Origin: Streptomyces umbrinus
Lineage (GTDB): Bacteria; Actinomycetota; Actinomycetes; Streptomycetales; Streptomycetaceae
Reading direction: 5' to 3'
Assembly (NCBI RefSeq): GCF_030817415.1
Contig: NZ_JAUSZI010000002.1
Coordinates: forward strand, 5,146,001 to 5,210,000
DNA length: 64,000 bases
Shown: positions 38,544 through 47,182 of the stretch, one piece after another
Numbering within the stretch: position 1 is the stretch's first letter
Layout: each line of letters begins with the position of its first letter
The notes under the pieces: generated by a model
Told to the model about the DNA's origin: nothing
Seen by the model: the letters and a program-made list of their open reading frames with translations, nothing else
Database searches by the model: none
Program-made: the position numbers and the translations under genes

Positions 38544-39047
38544 TCACACACTCACCGGGGCGCGGTCGGGCGCCGGAAGCAACTCGTTGACATCGCGCAG
38601 CGCCACCACGAACGCGCCGACGCGCAGCACCTCGCGGCCGCCCGCGTACGTCTCGCCCGCGAGAACCGCCGTCTCGTCCACCGACTTGACCAGCCGCACC
38701 CGGTGCTCCAGCACGTCGCCGGGATAGGCACGCCCCGAGAAGCTCACCTCGTTGATGGCGCCGGCCAGTTCGACCTTCCCGGCGAGGACGTCCGGGTTGG
38801 GGTTCTCCCACACGGACAGCAGCACCGCCGACTGGGCCCACGACTCGATGACGAGCGAGGTCGGATACGCGTAGTCGGAGGCGGCGGCGTCCTGGCCGAG
38901 CGACGCGTAGCAGGGCTCGTTGCCGGAGACCGCCTTGTACGCGGTGAGGCTCTCGCCGGGCACCACGTCGGCGGCCCGGTCCACCAGGAGGATCTCTCCC
39001 CGATGCGGGATGGTGTTCTTGATCCGCCCGATGCCGTAGACGGTCAC
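38544..39047 (-). CDS. FabZ-like hotdog dehydratase (DH1)
   Basis: A 167-residue hotdog protein with the FabZ-type active-site His in [12 protein letters not shown] near residue 14, and the partner acid in [13 protein letters not shown]. It should dehydrate beta-hydroxyacyl-ACP to the enoyl form. The GTG at 39047 overlaps the stop of DH2 (GTGA). Paired with the smaller hotdog DH2, it resembles the two-component dehydratases of aryl-polyene and other highly reducing type II systems. Confidence 0.88.
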   Translation of the reverse strand: MTVYGIGRIKNTIPHRGEILLVDRAADVVPGESLTAYKAVSGNEPCYASLGQDAAASDYAYPTSLVIESWAQSAVLLSVWENPNPDVLAGKVELAGAINEVSFSGRAYPGDVLEHRVRLVKSVDETAVLAGETYAGGREVLRVGAFVVALRDVNELLPAPDRAPVSV

Positions 39048-39460
39048 GAGTTCTCCCCTTCCTTCTCCTGCTTCGCGCGGTAGCGCAGCCGGATGTCGGC
39101 CACCTTCCCGCGGTTGGTGGCGACGGCCGCCTTGAACAGCAGTCCGACCGCACTGTCCACGACGCCGACGTCGGTGTGCACCCGGTCGCCGGGAAAGACG
39201 GGCCGGTGGAAACGGCAGCGGTCCATGGCGACCAGCTCGACCTCGCCGTCGTCCTCTCCCCGCGACGCCGCGGTGTTCCTGGCCCACTGGCGCACCGTGC
39301 GGTCGGCCGCCTCGATGAGGAACACGCCGGGCAGCACGGGGAAACCGGGGTAGTGCCCGGCGACGACGGCGTCGTCCACCGGGGCGTCGAAGGCGGCGAT
39401 CGCGCCCGCCGGGCCGGTGCGGATCAGCTCCAGGGGCCCCAGCGGCGTGGCGGCGCTCAT
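39044..39460 (-). CDS. Small hotdog dehydratase partner (DH2)
   Basis: A 138-residue FabA/FabZ-like hotdog protein containing [20 protein letters not shown] near residues 34-53, with the hotdog-helix Glu present and the His in GHYPG. It overlaps the ACP-2 stop at its start (ATGA) and DH1 at its end. I infer that it works with DH1 as a heterodimer; independent activity is possible. Confidence 0.85.
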   Translation of the reverse strand: MSAATPLGPLELIRTGPAGAIAAFDAPVDDAVVAGHYPGFPVLPGVFLIEAADRTVRQWARNTAASRGEDDGEVELVAMDRCRFHRPVFPGDRVHTDVGVVDSAVGLLFKAAVATNRGKVADIRLRYRAKQEKEGENS

Positions 39461-39723
39461 GACTCCTCCCCCAGCTTGCGCTCCAGCAGTCGGTAGGTGC
39501 CCTGGAGCGAGGTGATCGAGGCCAGCTCGGCCTCCGCGAGGCGCACCCCGTACTCCTTCTCCAGGCGCACGGTGATCTCCAGGGCCATCAGTGAGTCGAC
39601 GTCCAGGTCGTCCATGAAGTGGGCGTCGTCGGTGACCTCGGCGACGTCGAGGTCCAGTACGTCGGCGACGAGGTCGCGCAGCTGCTCCTTGTCGAGCACG
39701 GGAACGGTGACGGACTCGGGCAT
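39457..39723 (-). CDS. Acyl carrier protein (ACP-2)
   Basis: An 88-residue ACP with the phosphopantetheine Ser in MDDLDVDSLMALE near residue 43. It lies between the ketosynthase-like gene and DH2, with which it overlaps. Together with ACP-1 it gives the type II PKS two discrete carriers, perhaps one for priming and one for elongation. Confidence 0.93.
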   Translation of the reverse strand: MPESVTVPVLDKEQLRDLVADVLDLDVAEVTDDAHFMDDLDVDSLMALEITVRLEKEYGVRLAEAELASITSLQGTYRLLERKLGEES

Positions 39724-39814
39724 GGGGTACACACGTCCTTCGGATGGTGGTTGGCATACGAGTGGCGGAGAAAGTTCCAGGGCGGCCGGTACGTCCTGCG
39801 GCGCGCGGCGGCAA

Positions 39815-40927
39815 TCACGGCCTGCCGGTACGCAGCACGACCGCGCCGGTCTGGCCGTCGGGGTCGACGGAAGTGACGAGCACCGGCCCGTCGCCCGCGG
39901 TGAGGGCGGCGGCGAGCTGGAACGACGCGGAGGCCGCGCCGCAGTCGCCGACGAGGCGGCGCAGCCGCAGCCGGGGCGGCCGGTGCTCGCCGAACAGGCC
40001 GGCGAGCGCCGCGTCCTCGCGGGCACCGAGCGGGCCGCCGCTGTCCGACGGTACGAGCAGGGCGACGTCCTCGGGCCGCACGTCGGCCTCCTTCAGCGCC
40101 TCGGTGGCGGCCCGCGCGACGGCGTCCCGGGCCCGTTCGGGGGCCGTGAAGGCGATGAACCGGGAGCCGCTCAGCGAGGCGAGCGGGGTACGTCCGTGGG
40201 CGTCGGCCCGGCCGAGCGATTCGAGCAGGAAGAGCGCGCAGCCCTCACCGAGCGGTCCGGCCGGCTGACGGGACGGGGAGCCGGTGCGCGCCCGGTACTC
40301 CAGCCAGGCGCGCTCGGTCGAGAACTCCTCGACGGCGCCGCAGAGTACGGCCTCGCAGTGCCCCTGCCGAAGCAGCCGGGCCGCGTAGTTGAGGGCGAGC
40401 AGGCCGGTCGGGGCGCCGCCCGCGACGGTGGTGTTGGGCCCGCGCAGGGTGTGCCAGATGGCGCTCTGGCCGGCCGCACGGTTCATCACCGTGTTCGGGA
40501 ACAGCGCCGGGTCGACGTGGAAGGGCTTGTCGCCACGCAGTGAGTCCCGGGTGAAGTCCATGATGCTCTGCACGCTGCCGTGCCCGGTGCCGAGCACCAT
40601 GCCGACGGCCTCCGGGTCGTCCCCGGCCAGGCCGGAGCCGGCCGACTCCAGGAGCATTCCGGCGGTGGTGACGGCGAGGGCGGTGGCCCGGTCCATGGCC
40701 CGGGTTCCCTTGCGGCCGAGGATCGCCCGCACGTCGAAGTCCGGTATGCGGCCGGCCCTTTCGTAGGGCCCGAGGTCCGCCGCGTCCTCCGCGCCGCGCA
40801 CCACGCACCGGTCCCGGCCCACCCCCGCGGCGAAGGTCTCGGCTCCCAGCCCGTACGGCGAGGCCGCCGACCAGCCGGAGACGACCAGGGTGTCCGGGTC
40901 CGCCCCGGTGACAGGACTGACGCTCAT
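39815..40927 (-). CDS. Ketosynthase-like protein lacking the catalytic triad (KSL-3)
   Basis: A 370-residue thiolase-fold homologue of beta-ketoacyl-ACP synthases. At the nucleophile position it reads TVAGGAPTGLLAL where an active enzyme has TACASG, so the Cys is Ala, and neither HGTGT nor GHxxGA His is preserved (LLVPSDSGGP and VGDCGAASAS instead). It cannot condense by the usual mechanism. A chain-length-factor role in complex with one of the active KS proteins is the natural inference. A 147-base gap without a gene separates it from the enoyl reductase gene upstream. Confidence 0.86.
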   Translation of the reverse strand: MSVSPVTGADPDTLVVSGWSAASPYGLGAETFAAGVGRDRCVVRGAEDAADLGPYERAGRIPDFDVRAILGRKGTRAMDRATALAVTTAGMLLESAGSGLAGDDPEAVGMVLGTGHGSVQSIMDFTRDSLRGDKPFHVDPALFPNTVMNRAAGQSAIWHTLRGPNTTVAGGAPTGLLALNYAARLLRQGHCEAVLCGAVEEFSTERAWLEYRARTGSPSRQPAGPLGEGCALFLLESLGRADAHGRTPLASLSGSRFIAFTAPERARDAVARAATEALKEADVRPEDVALLVPSDSGGPLGAREDAALAGLFGEHRPPRLRLRRLVGDCGAASASFQLAAALTAGDGPVLVTSVDPDGQTGAVVLRTGRP

Positions 40928-41074
40928 GGTTGCTGCTCCTTGTCGGTGGTGTGGATCGGAGAGGCGTACGACGAGGCCGAAAGGCCGGTATGCCGATAGG
41001 GGGTCTGGGGGGGCGCAGTCCCTCAGACGAAGGGACGGGAAACGGGTGGCGGCGGCGGGGGCGATGAGCCTCCG

Positions 41075-41905
41075 TCACGCCGGACCGGGCACCTCCCACG
41101 CGCCGGCGGCCGCGTGCAGTTCCGCCCCGTCCACGCCGATGGTGTTCCCGGTCAGCCAGGACGAGGAGGTGCGGGAGAGCAGCGCGACGGCCTCGGCCAC
41201 GTCGTCGGGCCGGGTGAGCCGCCCGTGCGGGTTGTTCTCCGCGGCGCGCTCGACGTAGCCGGCGTGCTCGGGGATACGCCGCAGGGCGGGGGTGAGGGTG
41301 GTCCCGGCCCGCAGCGCGTTCACCGCGACCCCTTGGGGCGCCAACTCGCAGGCCAGTTGCCGTACATGGGACTCCAGCGCACTCTTCGCGGCGGACACGG
41401 CCCCGTAGCTCGGCAGATGCCGGGACGTGCCGGCGCTCGTCATGGCGTACACCTTCGAGCCGTCGCGCAGCAGGCCCGCGGCGAGCAGGTCCTGCGTCCA
41501 GTACACGAGGCTGTGCGCCATGACGTCGAGCGTCATCTCCAACTGGCGTACGGAGACCGGCTTCTCCCAGCCCTCGCGCGGCAGGAACGGCACGAGGGTG
41601 CCGAAGGCCAGCGAGTGGACGAGAATCCGTATGCCGTCGGTCGCCCCCGTCAACTCGGCCAGTTTCGGGACGAGTTCGGCGCGGGTCGCCTTCGCGGCGG
41701 CATTGGCGTTGAAGAAGCGTGCCTCGACGCCGAGAGCACGGATCTCGTCGACGATCGCCTCGACCTCCTCGGCGCGGGCGGCCGTGTCGAAGTGCACACC
41801 GGCGACGTGGACGCCCTCCCTGGCGAGCCCGAGGGCGATGGCCCGTCCGATCCCGCTGGACGCCCCGAGGACCAGGCACCAGCTCCCTTCGAGTGACTTC
41901 AGCAT
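41075..41905 (-). CDS. Enoyl-ACP reductase-type short-chain dehydrogenase
   Basis: A 276-residue SDR with nucleotide motif LGASSGIGRA. Its active site has YGAVSAAKSALE, a Y-x6-K spacing characteristic of FabI/FabL enoyl reductases, rather than the Y-x3-K of ketoreductases. VHSLAFGTLVPF also resembles FabI/FabL enzymes. It would saturate selected double bonds, allowing a chain with both saturated and polyene segments. The start overlaps the upstream KS-like gene by 7 bases. Confidence 0.83.
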   Translation of the reverse strand: MLKSLEGSWCLVLGASSGIGRAIALGLAREGVHVAGVHFDTAARAEEVEAIVDEIRALGVEARFFNANAAAKATRAELVPKLAELTGATDGIRILVHSLAFGTLVPFLPREGWEKPVSVRQLEMTLDVMAHSLVYWTQDLLAAGLLRDGSKVYAMTSAGTSRHLPSYGAVSAAKSALESHVRQLACELAPQGVAVNALRAGTTLTPALRRIPEHAGYVERAAENNPHGRLTRPDDVAEAVALLSRTSSSWLTGNTIGVDGAELHAAAGAWEVPGPA

Positions 41906-42972
41906 GCGACGGCTCCTGTTGACGACGGTGAGGGGACGACACGGACGAGGGCGACATGGCCGGCACCGGAGGCGCAGACGACGAGCCGCTCCGGCCCGTG
42001 CGGTGCGGTGACGGCGTGGGCGACGGCGAGCGCGCCCCCGAGGCAGCCTGCTCCGGCAGCCCCGGCGGGCAGCCCGGTCCCGGGCGCGCCGGCGGGCGCG
42101 GTGGGGTGGGAGCCGAGCGCGGTCCGGCCCGCGCCGGTGGTGGCACCGGCTACGGCCAGGGCGACGGCCTCGGACACGGTGGACCCGTCGAGATCCAGAT
42201 GTACGTCGACGGAGTCGTCCCGCGTGCGCTCGCCGAGCAGGTCGGTGAGCGCACCCGCCAGAAGCCCGGCGGCCCGGCTCCGGCCCTCGAAGTCGCGCAG
42301 GGCACCCGGCGGCAGGAACAACGACCGGGCCCGCACGGTGCCGTGCACCCGGGCGCCGCGCGACCTGGCGGCGGCCGGGGGTTCGAGGGTGAACACCACG
42401 GAGCCCTGCTGACCGCCACCGCCCCGGCCCGGCGGCAGCGGCTCCTCCGTCGCCGCCAGGACCAGCGAGTCGCAGCGGCCCGCCGCGAGCGCGAGCGCAC
42501 CGGCGGACAGCGCGTCCACGGCGGCCGTACCGGCGGTGGCGACCGTCAGGGAGAAGCCCTTGAGTCCGAACTCGGCGGCCAGCCGGTTGCCGAGCACGTT
42601 GACCGCGAAGTAGGGGGCGGTCGCCGGAGACAGCGCTGCCGCGCCCTCCTCGGTCACGGTCGCGTCCATGGCCTCGAAGAGCGCTGCGAGCCCGGTTCCG
42701 GTCGCGAGCAGCAGCCCGCGCCGCTCGGCCGGCACCGCGTCGGGCCGTCCGCCGTCGGCGACCGCACCCCGGGCCGCGGCCAGGGCGTACTGGGCGGCGG
42801 CCGGCAGGTACTTGTAGCCCCGCCGCCCGAGCCGCTCCCGGTGGGAGAACCACTCGCCCGCACCGGGCATCGCGCTCCCGCCCGCCACGACGGCGGCCTC
42901 GGCGCTGTCGCCCCACGGGGAGACGACCCCGACCCCGGTCACGGCGAGCTCGGCCGCAGACACCCCGCTCAC
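41899..42972 (-). CDS. Ketosynthase-like protein lacking the catalytic triad (KSL-2)
   Basis: A 357-residue diverged KS homologue. The nucleophile region reads LTVATAGTAAVDAL, Gly replacing Cys, and the two active-site His motifs are absent. It overlaps the active KS-3 gene by 4 bases and is probably its chain-length-factor-like partner. The C-terminal third is rich in Gly and Ala, more degenerate than the other two KS-like proteins. Confidence 0.84.
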   Translation of the reverse strand: MSGVSAAELAVTGVGVVSPWGDSAEAAVVAGGSAMPGAGEWFSHRERLGRRGYKYLPAAAQYALAAARGAVADGGRPDAVPAERRGLLLATGTGLAALFEAMDATVTEEGAAALSPATAPYFAVNVLGNRLAAEFGLKGFSLTVATAGTAAVDALSAGALALAAGRCDSLVLAATEEPLPPGRGGGGQQGSVVFTLEPPAAARSRGARVHGTVRARSLFLPPGALRDFEGRSRAAGLLAGALTDLLGERTRDDSVDVHLDLDGSTVSEAVALAVAGATTGAGRTALGSHPTAPAGAPGTGLPAGAAGAGCLGGALAVAHAVTAPHGPERLVVCASGAGHVALVRVVPSPSSTGAVAC

Positions 42973-44147
42973 CGGCTCTCACCTCCCGTACGCGCCAGGA
43001 CCAGCGACGCGTTGTTCCCGCCGAACCCGTAGGCGTTGACCAGCACCCGCCCGGCCCCCGCGGCCGGCGGCACCGGGCCGTCCTGTGGCAGCAGGACCGC
43101 GCACTCGGGGTCCTGTTCCTTCAGCGGCACGTTCGGCGGGATCTCGCCGTGCCGCAGGATCAGTGCCGCCGCGACCGCGCCGAGCGCGGCGGACGCTCCG
43201 CCCGAGTGGCCGAGGAGCGCCTTGAGGCTGAAGAGCGGCACGCGTGCGGCACGCGGTCCGAGGACCCGGTGCAGCGCACGGCTCTCCAGGACGTCGTTCA
43301 GCCGGGTGCCCGTGCCGTGGGGCACGACGCAGCCCACGGTGTCCGGCGCCCCGCCCACGGCCTCGCGCATGGCCCGTACGATCTGCTCCCCGTCGGCTCC
43401 GGGAGCCGTGGGATGGTCCGCGTCACAGCTCCACGCCACCGCGTCGAGCCGTACCGCGGGCAGCGCGCCCCGCGCCCGGGCGTGCGCCGCCGACTCGACG
43501 ACGAGGATGCCCGCGCCCTCGGCGAAGACCGTGCCGGCCCGGTCGCGTTCGAAGGGCCGGCAGCGCTCCGGGTCGACCGCGCCGAGCCGGTTGAAGCAGC
43601 CGAGCGCGACCCTCGAGTACGCGTCGGACCCGCCGGCGATCACCACGTCCGCCTCGCCCGCGCGCACCAGGTCCGCCGCGACGCCGAGGGCGTAGCCCCC
43701 GGCCGCGCAGGCGTTGCCCAGGTCGTGGACCGTGGCGAACAGGCCGAGTTCGGCGGCCAGCGCCGTGGCGAGGCGGAACGGCGGCGCCCAGCCGCCGTCC
43801 GTCCCCCGCCCACGCTCGTTGCCGCCCGGCTCGCCCATGCAGCTGCCGAGCACAACGGCCGTACGAAGCGTGGAAAGCGACGCGGCGTCGAGGCCGGCGT
43901 CGGACAGCGCCTCGGCGGCGGCGAGCGAGGCGAAGCGGCTCGCCCGCCCGGCCGCCGGGACGGCACCGGGGCAAAGGTCGGGCACCAGGTTGATCAGCGG
44001 CAGCTCCATCCGGGCCAGCGGGTCCGCCGGCCGGTCGGGCAGCCGGACGCCGGCCGCCGTCATGGCGCGCCACAACGTGCCGGCGCCCGCACCGTGGCAG
44101 GTGACGGCGCCGATCCCGGTGACCACGACCTCGGCCTCGCGGTTCAT
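42969..44147 (-). CDS. Beta-ketoacyl-ACP synthase (KS-3)
   Basis: A 392-residue type II ketosynthase with a complete triad: Cys in NACAAGGYALG near residue 146, His in VPHGTGTRLND and His in LLGHSGGASA, plus the C-terminal YGFGGNNAS. It catalyses decarboxylative condensation of malonyl-ACP with an acyl chain. The start ATG at 44147 overlaps the stop of the hotdog protein gene (ATGA). It pairs by position with KSL-2. Confidence 0.92.
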   Translation of the reverse strand: MNREAEVVVTGIGAVTCHGAGAGTLWRAMTAAGVRLPDRPADPLARMELPLINLVPDLCPGAVPAAGRASRFASLAAAEALSDAGLDAASLSTLRTAVVLGSCMGEPGGNERGRGTDGGWAPPFRLATALAAELGLFATVHDLGNACAAGGYALGVAADLVRAGEADVVIAGGSDAYSRVALGCFNRLGAVDPERCRPFERDRAGTVFAEGAGILVVESAAHARARGALPAVRLDAVAWSCDADHPTAPGADGEQIVRAMREAVGGAPDTVGCVVPHGTGTRLNDVLESRALHRVLGPRAARVPLFSLKALLGHSGGASAALGAVAAALILRHGEIPPNVPLKEQDPECAVLLPQDGPVPPAAGAGRVLVNAYGFGGNNASLVLARTGGESR

Positions 44148-45118
44148 GCCGACCGACCCTCCAGGGCCGCGTTCATCCGGTCGTCGAAGGGCACCAGGCT
44201 CCAGTCGCGGCGGTTCTCGATCACCGCGTAGCCGTGGGTGATCCGGCCGGTCGCGGTCTGTACCAGCCGTCCCTCGCGCACGACGTACGTGTCCATGCGG
44301 GAGTCGTACGTGAAGCCCTTGAAGACGTTCTCGACGGTGAGGACGACATACAGGTCCTCCTCCATGCGCGCCTCGTCGAGCACGGTGATGCGCGAGTGCG
44401 GCACGACCGGGATCCAGTTCTGCTCGTCGAGCAGCGTCTTGATGGAGACCCCGCGGTCGGCGACGAGCCGGTCCTTGGCCTCCTCCATGAGCCGCAGATA
44501 GCCCGACATCTGCTGGCGCTCGGTGAAGTGGCAGTACCAGTAGGGGATACGGAACTTCCAGGCGTACGCGTTGCGCCCGGCCGTCAGCTCCTTGACCAGG
44601 TCGTCGGCGTCGAGGTCCGCCTCGACGGGTTCCGGCGTCCAGCCGGGTTTCGCCGCGAGCCGGTCGACGGCGAACGGCGCGAGCGCGGCCGGGACGGGCT
44701 GCTCGCCGCCGCCACGCGGGTCGAGCCGCAGCTGGACCCGTACGGTCGAGGTGACGGCCTTGAGCGGCGTGTCGCGCCGCACATGCAGGGTGACGGCGAA
44801 GAGCAGTTCGTCGTCCTTGGCCCTGCGGTGCGGCTTCACCTCGGCGACCGCGGCGTCGTCGATGTGGAAGGCGTGCAGGATGCGGGTGTCGATGTCGACG
44901 ATGTCCGTGCACAGTCCGTAGGCCTCGTAGACCGCGCCGGGGGCGATCCCGGCCTGCCTGAGATGGTTCAGGACGGCTTCCTCGACGAGGTAGTTGACGT
45001 GCTTGAAGCCGATCCAGGTGCAGATGTTGGAGCCCTCGTAGCGGGGCCTGATCTCCAGGGAACTGGGCTCCTGGAGGGCGAGGACCGCGGCCTCGATGTC
45101 AGCGGTGTTCGTGGTCAC
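44144..45118 (-). CDS. Tandem hotdog thioesterase-family protein
   Basis: A 324-residue protein with two hotdog-like halves. The first contains GFKHVNYLVEEAVLNHLR near residues 38-55, and the second contains VVPHSRITVLDEARMEEDLYVVLTVE. These are marks of acyl-thioesterase families. It may release or edit chains from the type II PKS ACPs; a dehydratase or starter-channelling role is not excluded. The GTG at 45118 follows the hydrolase stop by one base, with GGAG five bases before it. Confidence 0.7.
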   Translation of the reverse strand: MTTNTADIEAAVLALQEPSSLEIRPRYEGSNICTWIGFKHVNYLVEEAVLNHLRQAGIAPGAVYEAYGLCTDIVDIDTRILHAFHIDDAAVAEVKPHRRAKDDELLFAVTLHVRRDTPLKAVTSTVRVQLRLDPRGGGEQPVPAALAPFAVDRLAAKPGWTPEPVEADLDADDLVKELTAGRNAYAWKFRIPYWYCHFTERQQMSGYLRLMEEAKDRLVADRGVSIKTLLDEQNWIPVVPHSRITVLDEARMEEDLYVVLTVENVFKGFTYDSRMDTYVVREGRLVQTATGRITHGYAVIENRRDWSLVPFDDRMNAALEGRSA

Positions 45119-45119
45119 G

Positions 45120-46079
45120 TCAACTCCGGTGCGTAGGCGTAGGGATGGGCAGAAGGGAAACGTCGGAGGGAGCGCGGTCCGCGGGGCGGCCGGAAGGTGC
45201 GCGGTGCCCGGGGGAACCGGCGTGGGCGGGGCTCTCGGACGGCTCGGGGAAGACCTCGCTCAGCAGCGCGTGTACCGCGTCCGCGAAGCGCCGGGGCTGC
45301 TCCGCCATCGCGAAGTGGCCGCAGTCGTCGAAGAGCCGGAGCCTGCCGCCGGGCAGCGCCGCGGCCAGCGCGACGGCGTCCTCCGGCGGCGCCGCGAAGT
45401 CCTGCGCCCCGGCCACGACGAGCACCGGGAGCCGCAGCGCGGCCACATCGAGGAAGGGGCTGCGCAGATACGCGCCGAAGAACTGCTGCCAGCCGTACGG
45501 CCCGATCCGGTCCCGCACCCGCAGCGCCATCGCGGCGCGCAGCTGCGGCGACAGCCGGTCGCCCGCGCTGATCCGCAGGCCCTCTTCGAGGATGCGGTGG
45601 AAGCCGCCCAGGTAGTACGTGGCGTCGTCCCAGGAGAAGTCGGCGGGGCTGCGCCGGTGGAAGGGGGCGACGACCACGGCGGCGCGCGGTGCCCGGCTCC
45701 CGCGGCGCGCGATCGCCTCCAGGGCGGGCCCCGCGGTGAAGGAGTGCGCGACGAGCACGTCGACGCCGCCTGGCACCGCGTCCAGCGCCCGCTCCACGTG
45801 GTCCGAGGGATCGTCGCGCAGACTCCAGTCGGGATCGCCCTCGGCACTCCAGGGCAGTGTGCCCTCCCACAACTCGACACGTTCCAGCGCGTGTTGCTCG
45901 TAGGCATGCCACACGGACGCACTCCCGGCCAGCCCGTGCAGCACGATCACCCTCACCGGCAACAGGCCCACACGGGCCTCCCGCCGCAACCTCACGACAG
46001 CCGCCCGCCGCCCGCCGGCCCCGAGCCCGCCGCCCGCGCCGGAGCCGCTACGGGCCTCGGACACGCCACCCGTTGTCAT
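45120..46079 (-). CDS. Alpha/beta-hydrolase
   Basis: A 319-residue alpha/beta-hydrolase with the oxyanion segment VLHGLAGSA, nucleophile VAHSFTAG, acid in VVAGAQDF and His in DCGHFAMAEQP. It has no signal peptide. The N-terminal ~35 and C-terminal ~45 residues are low-complexity. It may hydrolyse acyl-ACP or a later intermediate; the substrate is unknown. It overlaps the KS-like gene upstream (ATGA) and nearly abuts the hotdog protein gene downstream. Confidence 0.85.
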   Translation of the reverse strand: MTTGGVSEARSGSGAGGGLGAGGRRAAVVRLRREARVGLLPVRVIVLHGLAGSASVWHAYEQHALERVELWEGTLPWSAEGDPDWSLRDDPSDHVERALDAVPGGVDVLVAHSFTAGPALEAIARRGSRAPRAAVVVAPFHRRSPADFSWDDATYYLGGFHRILEEGLRISAGDRLSPQLRAAMALRVRDRIGPYGWQQFFGAYLRSPFLDVAALRLPVLVVAGAQDFAAPPEDAVALAAALPGGRLRLFDDCGHFAMAEQPRRFADAVHALLSEVFPEPSESPAHAGSPGHRAPSGRPADRAPSDVSLLPIPTPTHRS

Positions 46080-47182
46080 CGCGCACTGTCCACGAGCCGG
46101 GGCACCGCGGCGCCCGGAGCGGTGAGGATGAGGGCCGAGCCCGCGTCGTCACCGCCGGCGTCACCCGTGCCGGCGCTGACGAGCACGACGTCGTCGCACG
46201 CCGCGCCGGCGCCGCGGTCGAGCACGCCGCCGCGAGCAGGGCCGGTCGCCCGCTCCGCCAGCCAGACGGCCGCCGCGGCACACTGCATGACTCCCAGCGC
46301 GCCCGACGCGGGCCCGTACCACGCGGACAGATCGTGAACCGGTGCCGTCCCGGCTCCCGCGCCGAGTCCAGGGGCCGGCGCGCGCAGCCCGGCCGGATGT
46401 TCCGGCACGCACCACAGACCCACCGGACCCGGCCGCAGCGCCCGTACCTCGGCGACCGCGTCGGCGTGGACGCCCCTGCGGGCGTACGGACCGATGCCGG
46501 CCACCGCCCGTACGCCCCTCGCCTCGGCCGAGGCGGGCGATTCGACGACCAGCGCCACCGCCCCGTCGAAGAGCTCCGGGGCGCCGTCCTCGTCGTAGGC
46601 GTCCGGATCCGGGGTCTCCGTGACGTGGCGCACGGCCGGGTTGTCCGGCTCGACCCCGACGACGAGCGCCCGGTCCAGCCGCCCGGCGGCGATGAGGAGC
46701 CGGGCCCAGTTCACGGCGTCGAGCCCGGACGTGGGCCCGTTGCACAACGTCAGGTTGGCCCCGCGCAGTCCGTGCGTGATGGCCAGCCAGGAGGCGACCA
46801 CGTTGCTGGAGGTGGCGGGCAGCAGCATCGGACTGGTCGCCAGGTACGTGGACTCGGCGATGGTCTGCACGGTCTCGCAGACGGTGTCGCAGTTGCCGTA
46901 GTTGGTGCTGGCGACGACGCCCGTGCTCTCGCCCGGCACCGTCAGCTCGCCCGAGTCGTCGATCAGCCGAGCCGCCTTGAGGGCATCCCGGGCCGCGGCC
47001 ATGGCGAGCTTGGTGGCCCGGTCCTTGTAGCGCAGACCCCGCCCTGTGAGCCGGGAGACGGGGTCGGCCGCGGACCGGTGCCCCGCGGGCAACGGCCCGA
47101 GCAGGCCCGCCGGTCCGTCGAGACCTCGTACGGCCGTACCGAGCCCGGTGATCACGGCCTGCGTGGTGCGCGCGGTGCTCAC
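46076..47182 (-). CDS. Ketosynthase-like protein lacking the catalytic triad (KSL-1)
   Basis: A 368-residue KS homologue with LTLCNGPTSGLDAV at the nucleophile elbow: Pro stands where Cys should be, and a different Cys lies three residues earlier. The HGTGT and GHxxGA motifs are missing (SAWYGPASGALG occurs instead). GPTSG resembles the GAPTG of KSL-3, suggesting common origin. It directly follows two active KS genes and overlaps KS-2 (GTGA). A chain-length-factor role is inferred. Confidence 0.85.
   Translation of the reverse strand: MSTARTTQAVITGLGTAVRGLDGPAGLLGPLPAGHRSAADPVSRLTGRGLRYKDRATKLAMAAARDALKAARLIDDSGELTVPGESTGVVASTNYGNCDTVCETVQTIAESTYLATSPMLLPATSSNVVASWLAITHGLRGANLTLCNGPTSGLDAVNWARLLIAAGRLDRALVVGVEPDNPAVRHVTETPDPDAYDEDGAPELFDGAVALVVESPASAEARGVRAVAGIGPYARRGVHADAVAEVRALRPGPVGLWCVPEHPAGLRAPAPGLGAGAGTAPVHDLSAWYGPASGALGVMQCAAAAVWLAERATGPARGGVLDRGAGAACDDVVLVSAGTGDAGGDDAGSALILTAPGAAVPRLVDSAR

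Noticed and set aside
40960..41010. Possible sixth operator element (GGTATGCCGATAGGGG) before KSL-3
   Set aside because: It lacks the 11-bp pentamer phasing and has only partial half-sites. The 147-base gap here may still hold an internal promoter, but the sequence does not show the element.
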